This document shows, one piece after another, positions 1 to 5,126 of a stretch of DNA of 6,031 bases; positions within the stretch are counted from its first letter, which is position 1, and every line of letters starts with the position of its first letter. The notes under the pieces are model-generated. The model was not told the DNA's origin. It saw nothing but the letters and a program-made list of their open reading frames with translations, and searched no databases. The DNA lies in the NCBI GenBank assembly GCA_004525275.1, contig SPCO01000099.1, forward strand, positions 1 through 6,031. The letters are read 5' to 3'. A program made the position numbers and the translations under genes. This DNA comes from Thermomicrobiales bacterium (GTDB lineage Bacteria; Chloroflexota; Limnocylindria; Limnocylindrales; CSP1-4).

Positions 1-65
1 CCCGGGTCGTTCGATTCCGCCGGGACCCGCCCGGACCGCACAAGACGGTGCCATAGTCCGCCGGA

Positions 66-110
66 GTTCACCTCACGGAATTTGCCAGCGCACTGTTCGC
101 GGCGCAACAT
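66..110 (+). promoter_or_regulatory. Possible promoter with PHO-box-like heptamer upstream of the PhoX-like gene
   Basis: A TTGCCA hexamer (82-87) lies 17 bp before CAACAT (105-110), a weak match to a sigma-70-type -35/-10 pair. Ten bases before the -35 is GTTCACC (66-72), identical to the core of the PhoP direct-repeat unit known from Streptomyces. The expected second repeat 11 bp further on (77-83, GGAATTT) does not match, so only one unit is visible. The position upstream of a phosphatase-like gene makes phosphate control attractive, but this is inference from one heptamer and a poor -10. Confidence 0.22.
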
Positions 111-184
111 GGTCGGACTCGGACAGCACATCACCCGCAGGCTGGTTTGTCGTCGGGACGTGTGTCTGGCAACCCCGGCAAACT

Positions 185-194
185 GGAGGAGGAG
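185..194 (+). promoter_or_regulatory. Strong Shine-Dalgarno deciding the GTG start at 203
   Basis: GGAGGAGGAG ends 8 bases before the GTG at 203. The reading frame is open back to the window edge but contains no in-frame ATG, GTG or TTG before 203. This site, together with the signal peptide that begins right after it, fixes the start. Confidence 0.8.
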
Positions 195-202
195 ACACCA
201 TC

Positions 203-1822
203 GTGAAATCGCAGCGCTCCCACGCCCCAGGGTCACTCAGGGTAGTGGCCGCACTTGGGGCCATCATCCTGCTCGCCGCCGTCCCGACCGGGGCGGCCGC
301 GCACCACAACGGTTTTCGGACCACCAGTCCCGCATTCGTCTCGCTCGAGAAAGGGATCAGGGGCTCGGTCATACCCTTGGTCAACTCCGGCGAGAAGATC
401 CGCGGCGAGGTCTTCGAGGGGCTGCCCGACGGGATCGGCGTCGCGCCGGCCCACCCCGATCGGGTGACTCCGTCCAGCCACCCGCGGTACGTCGACCTGT
501 ACGTCGCTCACGAGCAGTCGCACGTCCCGTTCGGCCTGACGGCGACCAGCGTCTTCGCCGACTTCCAGGATTCGTCCGTGTCGCGCGTGCGCGTCGACAC
601 CAATTCGAAGAGGATCAAGAACCTGACCGTGGCCCTCTCGCCGGACCTTGGTTTCATCCGGTTCTGCTCCGCGACCATGGTCGGTCCCAACGAAGGCTTC
701 GCGAACTACAAGTTCCTCGTCAATGAGGAATCCAACGACGTCATCCCGGTTCCAGGCGGGGCGCCGTACGGCTCGGATCCCGGGACCGGTGCCGGGCTGC
801 GTCAGGCCGGCTACAGCGCGGTCCTGAACACCCAAACCGGACACGTCGGGGTCCTCGAGGGCGCCGGCAGGATGAACCACGAAAACCTCGTCGTCGTGCC
901 CGGCTGGCGAAGCGGCGTCTTCGGTCTCACCGGCGACGATACGTTCACATCACCGTCCACCGTGGATCGCCCGAACCTGAGCCAGATGTACATGTACAGC
1001 GCCGGGAGTAACAGACGTTTCCTCGGCGGCGACGGCCACCTCTGGGCCTTCCGAGTGACCCGCACGAACGCGGGCGCGGTGGATCCGGCCGACCCACAGA
1101 ACGACGCCAACGACTTCTTCGAGATCAACGTCGGCGACAACTGGAAGGGCGAGTTCATCCGCGTCCCCGACGCGGTCGCCGAAGGGACAACAGGCGACAA
1201 GCCGCAGGACGCCCTCGAAGACTGGTCGAACGCGAACAACGTCTTCCAGTTCATCCGGATCGAGGACATCGCCTATGACCCGGACCACCCGCGAAAGGTC
1301 TACTTCACCGACACCGGCAACTCGCGTCTGCTCGAAGATCCAGGCACCGGGCGGCTCTATCGAGCCCCATCCGGCACAGCGGGGACGTCGAGCTCGAGCA
1401 GCCGTGTCTTCAAGATGGTCATGAGCAAGAACGACCCGACCCGGGTCAAGGTGTTCAAGGTCCTGACCGAGGCAAGTGACCTCGGGATGCGCAGCCCCGA
1501 CAACATCGCCGTCGGGCGTAAGAGCATCATGGTCCAGGAGGACACCTCAAGCTACTCCAAGATCTGGCGCTACGACCTGCGTGCCAAGACGTGGACGCAC
1601 GTGGCCACCGCCACCCAGGAGCCGGCCGAGACGAGCGGCATCGTCGACGTCTCCCGTTGGTTCGGGTCGGGCTGGTGGGCGCTTGACGTCCAATCGCATA
1701 CCGACCAGAAGGTGGGCATGAGCTACCTCACCTGGACCGGCCCGACGCCGCCAGGCGGAGATCAGTACCGACTCCACCGTGAGAACGGTCAGCTTCTGCT
1801 GATGCATCTCCCCGGCAGCTGA
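203..1822 (+). CDS. Secreted PhoX/DUF839-like protein (putative phosphatase, predicted beta-propeller)
   Basis: 539 residues from a GTG start. Residues 1-33 form a Sec signal peptide: a basic start (K2, R5, R13), a hydrophobic stretch at 14-28 and a likely cut after the Ala-rich 31-33, so the mature protein should begin near H34 and act outside the membrane. Family resemblance rests on several short blocks: VAHEQSH (101-107); RFCSATMVGPNEG (153-165) followed by NEES (174-177), which resembles the PhoX Cys-Ala-Gly-Gly...Glu-Glu signature; MNHENLV (224-230); IEDIAYDP (353-360) with VYFTDTG (366-372); SPDNIAV (431-437); VQED (444-447); and a C-terminal ETSGI...ALDVQSH block (476-499). PhoX enzymes are iron/calcium phosphomonoesterases with a cysteine bridging the irons. 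C155 is the only cysteine here and sits at that motif. Unlike classical PhoX, the signal lacks a twin-arginine motif. The PhoX-like fold is fairly likely, but phosphatase activity is unproven; a phytase-like or other propeller role is possible. It is a single gene ended by the stem-loop at 1843-1876. Confidence 0.72.
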   Translation: MKSQRSHAPGSLRVVAALGAIILLAAVPTGAAAHHNGFRTTSPAFVSLEKGIRGSVIPLVNSGEKIRGEVFEGLPDGIGVAPAHPDRVTPSSHPRYVDLYVAHEQSHVPFGLTATSVFADFQDSSVSRVRVDTNSKRIKNLTVALSPDLGFIRFCSATMVGPNEGFANYKFLVNEESNDVIPVPGGAPYGSDPGTGAGLRQAGYSAVLNTQTGHVGVLEGAGRMNHENLVVVPGWRSGVFGLTGDDTFTSPSTVDRPNLSQMYMYSAGSNRRFLGGDGHLWAFRVTRTNAGAVDPADPQNDANDFFEINVGDNWKGEFIRVPDAVAEGTTGDKPQDALEDWSNANNVFQFIRIEDIAYDPDHPRKVYFTDTGNSRLLEDPGTGRLYRAPSGTAGTSSSSSRVFKMVMSKNDPTRVKVFKVLTEASDLGMRSPDNIAVGRKSIMVQEDTSSYSKIWRYDLRAKTWTHVATATQEPAETSGIVDVSRWFGSGWWALDVQSHTDQKVGMSYLTWTGPTPPGGDQYRLHRENGQLLLMHLPGS

Positions 1823-1842
1823 TCCGGTCCACGACCGATCGA

Positions 1843-1876
1843 CAGGAAGGCCGTCCTTCGCGGGGCGGTCTTCCTG
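1843..1876. terminator. Stem-loop between convergent genes, likely bidirectional terminator
   Basis: Bases 1843-1856 pair with 1863-1876 to form a 14-bp stem containing two G-U wobbles, closed by a 6-base loop (TTCGCG). It starts 20 bases after the PhoX-like stop and lies 18 bases past the plsY stop on the other strand, as expected for a shared terminator. Neither side has a clear T-run, so it may be a weak terminator or an mRNA 3'-end stabiliser. Confidence 0.62.
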
Positions 1877-1894
1877 ATTCGAGGGCGGGCCCCT

Positions 1895-2545
1895 TCAGCC
1901 GCTGGATCGTCGACCGGCGAGCAACCCGAGGTCGAACTTGCGCTCCTGGCCGTGGATCAACCGATCGATATTGTCCGCGTGGGCCAGCCAGATCAGGGCA
2001 GCGCCAACGGCCGAGTAGATGACATAGGGAAGTGGCGTCTCTGGCACGACCAACAGGACCAGGAGCATGGCCGGGAACATCGCGGCCGAGCCAAGGAGCG
2101 AGCCAAGCGACACGTAGCGGGTCAGCAGGATCACCACGACGAAGACGGGGGCGGCGAGCAGCACGACGACCGGCTGGATGACGAGCATGGTGCCGACTCC
2201 AGTGGCGACACCGCGGCCGCTCCGGAACCCGGCGAACACGGACCAGATCGCACCGACGACGGCCGCGGATCCGCACAGGACTTCTACCAAAGGGTCGCCA
2301 CTAGTCACGAATCGAGCGACCAGGACGGGCAGGGCACCCTTGAGCAGATCGCCCACCACCACGACGCCGGCCCACCTGGGTCCAAGCGCCCGGAGGGCGT
2401 TCGTGCCGCCGGTTCGACCCGACCCGATCGACCGCAGGTCGGTCCCGCCGGCGAAGCGCGCCACCAGGACACCGAACGGGATCGCACCGGCCACGTACGC
2501 GACGGTCACCAGCACCACGGTCCGGAGCACGATCGCGGCATCCAT
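1895..2545 (-). CDS. plsY: Glycerol-3-phosphate acyltransferase PlsY (acyl-phosphate dependent)
   Basis: 216 residues, close to the usual PlsY length. The enzyme moves an acyl group from acyl-phosphate to glycerol-3-phosphate, giving lysophosphatidate in the cytoplasmic membrane. Hydrophobic segments lie near 5-27, 58-80, 86-105, 118-142, 146-168 and 172-188. The motif order fits PlsY: GSGRTGGTNALRALG (41-55), DLLKG (66-70), FRSGRGVATGVG (107-118) and H189-x2-N192-x2-R195 with G199 and E201 in the C-terminal block. Some usually conserved positions differ: the Asn of GSGN is Arg44, the His of the Gly-His pair before the glycine-rich loop is Ala99, and GGKG is SGRG. The frame continues upstream to 2848, but that part runs antisense into lpd and lacks PlsY sequence, so the ATG at 2545 is chosen. 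There is no Shine-Dalgarno, and a -10-like element lies 7 bases before the ATG, suggesting a leaderless mRNA. It is convergent with the PhoX-like gene and divergent from the dehydrogenase operon. Confidence 0.93.
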   Translation of the reverse strand: MDAAIVLRTVVLVTVAYVAGAIPFGVLVARFAGGTDLRSIGSGRTGGTNALRALGPRWAGVVVVGDLLKGALPVLVARFVTSGDPLVEVLCGSAAVVGAIWSVFAGFRSGRGVATGVGTMLVIQPVVVLLAAPVFVVVILLTRYVSLGSLLGSAAMFPAMLLVLLVVPETPLPYVIYSAVGAALIWLAHADNIDRLIHGQERKFDLGLLAGRRSSG

Positions 2546-2548
2546 CGG

Positions 2549-2581
2549 CCGGAGTCTAGCACTGCGGTTGCGGGACTCCGG
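2549..2581. repeat. Perfect 8-bp inverted repeat in the divergent promoter region (operator candidate)
   Basis: CCGGAGTC (2549-2556) is exactly mirrored by GACTCCGG (2574-2581), 17 bases apart. The left arm covers four of the six bases of the plsY -10 and the right arm sits just inside the -35 of the lpd promoter candidate, so a bound dimeric regulator could touch both promoters. It could equally form a hairpin with a 17-base loop, but it lies upstream of the predicted lpd mRNA start, which favours a DNA site. The regulator is unknown; no regulator gene is in the window. Confidence 0.4.
2553..2561 (-). promoter_or_regulatory. Extended -10 candidate promoter for plsY (leaderless)
   Basis: Read on the minus strand the bases are TGCTAGACT: an extended -10 (TGN followed by TAGACT, consensus TATAAT). 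Seven bases separate it from the plsY ATG at 2545, so transcription would begin at or next to the A of the start codon. No convincing -35 is seen, which an extended -10 can tolerate. This also explains why plsY lacks a ribosome binding site. Confidence 0.42.
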
Positions 2582-2597
2582 ACAGCGCGCGTACCAT
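2568..2597 (+). promoter_or_regulatory. Candidate promoter of the lpd-bkd operon
   Basis: TTGCGG (2568-2573) and TACCAT (2592-2597) are separated by 18 bp and resemble a sigma-70-type -35/-10 pair of the TANNNT kind common in high-GC bacteria. The predicted start point, 7-9 bases after the -10, falls at 2604-2606, on or next to the ATG of a short reading frame. The placement is consistent with the operon layout, but no transcript data are visible here. Confidence 0.42.
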
Positions 2598-2605
2598 CGA
2601 CCACG

Positions 2606-2638
2606 ATGACCCCCGACGACCTGACCGAGGCACGCTGA
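2606..2638 (+). CDS. Possible leaderless 10-residue leader peptide before lpd
   Basis: An ATG at 2606 opens a frame of ten codons (MTPDDLTEAR) ending in TGA at 2636-2638, three bases before the lpd ATG and in the same frame as lpd. Its ATG lies 8 bases after a -10-like hexamer, so it could be read as the first codon of a leaderless mRNA. Ribosomes ending at the TGA could restart at 2642. The GAGG inside it (2627-2630) is also the only weak Shine-Dalgarno for lpd, 11 bases from that ATG. The peptide has no run of a single amino acid, so classical attenuation is not indicated. It may be a chance frame. Confidence 0.28.
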   Translation: MTPDDLTEAR

Positions 2639-2641
2639 CCC

Positions 2642-4084
2642 ATGGCCGTCGGCTCGTCGAACGATTTCGATCTGGTAGTCCTTGGCGCGGGCACCGGTGG
2701 CTACACGGCCGCGTTCAGGGCCGCGCAGCTGGGTCTCAAGGTGGCGCTCATCGATGAGGACAAGATCGGTGGGACGTGTCTCCATCGTGGCTGTATCCCG
2801 ACCAAGGCCCTCCTCGAATCGGCGGCTTTCGCAGAGCGTGTGCGTCACGCCAAGGACTACGGCCTGATCTTGCCCGGCGAGGCGATCGTCGACTACGCGG
2901 CGATGGCCGCCCGTCGAGATGCGGTCGTCAAGCGGATGTGGACGGGCCTCAAGACCCTGGTCGACAAGAACAAGGTGACCTGGATCTCCGGCCGTGGCCA
3001 GCTCGATGGTTCGGGCAAGATCAAGGTCAGCCAGGCGGGCGAAGACGGAACGCCGGGTGCCGGCGGCGACAGGGTCCTCAACGCCACGGACATCATCATC
3101 GCCACCGGATCGCGCGTGAAGTCACTGCCTGGTCTCACGCCTGATGGCACGCGGATCGCGACCAGTGACGACATCCTCAGGATGGAGACGCTGCCCAGGG
3201 ATATCGTGATCGTCGGTGGGGGAGCGGTCGGGGTCGAATTCGCCAGCATGTTCGCCGATGTCGGGGTCAAGGTGACCCTGCTCGAGTACCTGCCCCAGAT
3301 CGTCCCGCTGGAGGACGCTGAGGTGAGTAAGGTCCTGGAGCGTTCGTTCGCCAAGCGTGGCATCACGGTCATCACCAACGCGCGGTTCGATCCGGCTTCG
3401 GTCACGGTTGACGACAACGGGATCGCCCTGCTCGTGGGACCCGAAGGCAAGGAGCCGGCCGAGGTTCGGGCCGAGATGCTCCTGGTCGCCGCCGGTCGCG
3501 CGGCCAACACCGAGGGGATCGGCCTCGAGCGGACGAAGGTCGAGATCGACAGGGGCGTCATCAAGGTCAACGGCCGGATGCGGACGCGGGAACCACATGT
3601 CTACGCGGTCGGCGACGTGATCGGTGGGCTTTGGCTGGCCCACACGGCTGGTCACGAGGGGATCATCGCGGCACATACGATCGCCGGCGATCCGGACGTC
3701 CACGATATGGACTACACAAAGCAACCCCGCGCCACGTACTGCCGGCCGGAGATCGCATCGATCGGTCTGACCGAGACCCAGTGCGTCGAGCGCGGCCACA
3801 GGATCAAGATCGGCAAGATGCCCTTCCAGGCCATCGCCAAGGCGATCATCGGCGCGGAGTACGAAGGCTTCGCCAAAGTCATCGCCGACGCGGACACGGA
3901 CGAGACCCTCGGCGTCCACATCATTGGACCGCACGCCACCGACCTCATCGCAGAGGCTTCGCTTGGCTTCGAGCTGGAGGCAACGCCCTGGGAGATCGGT
4001 GCGGCGACGCACGCCCACCCGACGCTTTCGGAGGTACTCGGCGAGGCGGCCATGGCCGTCGACGGCCGGTCGATCAACTTCTAG
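2642..4084 (+). CDS. lpdA: Dihydrolipoyl dehydrogenase (E3 of a 2-oxo acid dehydrogenase complex)
   Basis: 480 residues, full length for E3. This flavoprotein reoxidises dihydrolipoamide on E2 and passes electrons through FAD to NAD+ in the cytoplasm. Visible in order: the FAD-binding GAGTGGY (15-21); the redox disulfide GGTCLHRGCIPTK (43-55, cysteines 46 and 51); ATGS (154-157); the NAD-binding GGGAVGVEF (192-200); the second FAD contact YAVGDV (321-326); and the C-terminal dimerisation domain with THAHPTLSE (456-464), whose H459 and E464 form the catalytic pair (spacing 5, as in known E3s). No lipoyl domain precedes it. The ATG at 2642 puts the FAD motif at its usual distance from the N-terminus; the Shine-Dalgarno is weak (GAGG, 2627-2630). 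It is first in the operon, 22 bases before the E1 alpha gene, the same order as lpdV in Bacillus. It might also serve other complexes in the cell. Confidence 0.96.
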   Translation: MAVGSSNDFDLVVLGAGTGGYTAAFRAAQLGLKVALIDEDKIGGTCLHRGCIPTKALLESAAFAERVRHAKDYGLILPGEAIVDYAAMAARRDAVVKRMWTGLKTLVDKNKVTWISGRGQLDGSGKIKVSQAGEDGTPGAGGDRVLNATDIIIATGSRVKSLPGLTPDGTRIATSDDILRMETLPRDIVIVGGGAVGVEFASMFADVGVKVTLLEYLPQIVPLEDAEVSKVLERSFAKRGITVITNARFDPASVTVDDNGIALLVGPEGKEPAEVRAEMLLVAAGRAANTEGIGLERTKVEIDRGVIKVNGRMRTREPHVYAVGDVIGGLWLAHTAGHEGIIAAHTIAGDPDVHDMDYTKQPRATYCRPEIASIGLTETQCVERGHRIKIGKMPFQAIAKAIIGAEYEGFAKVIADADTDETLGVHIIGPHATDLIAEASLGFELEATPWEIGAATHAHPTLSEVLGEAAMAVDGRSINF

Positions 4085-4086
4085 CC

Positions 4087-4095
4087 AAGGGAGGT
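4087..4095 (+). promoter_or_regulatory. Shine-Dalgarno for E1 alpha
   Basis: AAGGGAGGT lies between the lpd stop (4082-4084) and the ATG at 4107, 11 bases from the latter. It selects this ATG over the frame's upstream extension to 3924, which lies inside lpd and shows no E1 sequence. Confidence 0.7.
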
Positions 4096-4106
4096 CGGAC
4101 TGCGCC

Positions 4107-5126
4107 ATGGCCGTCATCAAGGGCAGTGATTCGCAGCTCGGCAGCGCATTCGGCCTGTCCAACGCCGACCTCATCGAGATGTACCGCTACGTGGCGTTGG
4201 CCCGGGCCGTCGACGAACGGATGTGGATCCTCAATCGGGCGGGTCGGATCCCATTCGTGATCAGCGGCCAAGGCCACGAAGGGGCCCAGGTCGGGATCGC
4301 CTGGGCATTCCAGCGCGGGCACGATTGGATCGCGCCGTTCTATCGGTCGATCGCGACCTGCCTGACTTTTGGGATGAGCCCTCGTGACATCATGACCGCC
4401 CAGTACGCCACCGCCTCCGATCCCTCTTCAGGCGGCCGTCAGATGCCGGGTCATTACGGTAGTCGCGAGCACAACCTTGTGTCCGTTTCGTCGCCGGTCG
4501 CAACCCAGTTGCTGCACGCGGTCGGGATCGCCCTCGCAGCCAAGATCCGCAAGACCGGCCAGGTCGCGATGGCCAGCATGGGCGAGGGGTCCTCGAACCA
4601 GGGCGATGTCCACGAGGGCCTCAACTTCGCGGCGATCCACAAGTTGCCGTTCATCTTCGTCGTCGAGAACAACGGCTACGCGATCAGCGTGCCGGCGGCG
4701 ATGCAGGTATCGGTCGCGGACGTGGCCGAGCGCGCGGCTGGTTACGGCATTCCCGGCATCGTCGTGGACGGCGCCGACGTGCTCGCCTGTTACGCGGCAT
4801 CGCGGAACGCGGTCGCGCGAGCGAGGGCGGGCGACGGGCCGACGCTGATCGAGGCCAAGGTGGCCCGACTCACCGCTCACTCCTCGGACGACCAGCAGAC
4901 GAAGTACCGCACGCCTGAGGATCTCGCTGAGGGCAGCGAGCATGACGCCCTTCCCCGATTTCGGACCCAGCTACGCGATGCTGGCGTGCTGACGGATGCG
5001 ATCGAAGCTCGGCTGATCGCCGAGATCGCGGCGGCCGTCGAGGATGCCACCGAATTCGCCGAATCTGAGCCCGACCCGGACCCCGCGATGGCGATGCGTT
5101 ACGTCTACGACGAGGTCGTCGACTGA
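4107..5126 (+). CDS. bkdAA: 2-oxo acid dehydrogenase E1 alpha, branched-chain type
   Basis: 339 residues, near the length of the Bacillus branched-chain E1 alpha. With E1 beta it forms the thiamine-diphosphate decarboxylase that attacks 2-oxo acids and transfers the acyl group to lipoyl-E2. The cofactor motif runs from GEGSSNQGD (159-167) to ENNGYAIS (187-194), the family's GxG-to-NN pattern with Glu in place of the usual Asp. Other landmarks are GHEGAQVG (56-63), APFYRS (76-81), QMPGHYG (112-118) and SSPVATQ (128-134). The loop TAHSSDDQQTKYR (256-268) matches the branched-chain E1 alpha loop that is phosphorylated in mammals; it is also a bacterial family feature, so it does not imply phosphorylation here. 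These blocks, especially HYG...SSPVATQ and HSSDD, favour branched-chain over pyruvate dehydrogenase, but substrate range cannot be read with certainty. Its TGA overlaps the E1 beta ATG by one base, so the two subunits are probably translationally coupled for equal amounts. Confidence 0.93.
   Translation: MAVIKGSDSQLGSAFGLSNADLIEMYRYVALARAVDERMWILNRAGRIPFVISGQGHEGAQVGIAWAFQRGHDWIAPFYRSIATCLTFGMSPRDIMTAQYATASDPSSGGRQMPGHYGSREHNLVSVSSPVATQLLHAVGIALAAKIRKTGQVAMASMGEGSSNQGDVHEGLNFAAIHKLPFIFVVENNGYAISVPAAMQVSVADVAERAAGYGIPGIVVDGADVLACYAASRNAVARARAGDGPTLIEAKVARLTAHSSDDQQTKYRTPEDLAEGSEHDALPRFRTQLRDAGVLTDAIEARLIAEIAAAVEDATEFAESEPDPDPAMAMRYVYDEVVD

Noticed and set aside
5..29. tRNA 3'-end-like stretch with TTCGATT resembling a T-loop followed by GGGACCC
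   Set aside because: The five-base T-stem would need a C-C mismatch and a G-U pair, there is no encoded CCA, and the 5' part lies outside the window. It is too weak to call.
3..56. Possible tail of an upstream plus-strand gene ending at TAG 54-56
   Set aside because: Only 17 codons are visible, with no recognisable protein pattern and no terminator after it; an open frame of this length in high-GC DNA is expected by chance.
82..726. 214-codon open frame overlapping the PhoX-like gene on the same strand
   Set aside because: The protein is arginine-rich and low in complexity, typical of a shifted frame in GC-rich coding DNA; the overlapping frame has a strong RBS, a signal peptide and family motifs.
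1952..2638. 228-codon plus-strand open frame opposite plsY
   Set aside because: The His/Asp/Gly-rich composition is that of an antisense shadow; plsY on the other strand has membrane segments and conserved motifs.
2546..2848. N-terminal extension of plsY by 101 residues
   Set aside because: The extension lacks PlsY features and would run through the lpd promoter and the start of lpd. The ATG at 2545 gives the normal family length.
3122..4174. 350-codon minus-strand open frame opposite lpd
   Set aside because: It is a shadow of lpd, whose full set of catalytic and cofactor motifs is intact; the antisense product shows no recognisable pattern.
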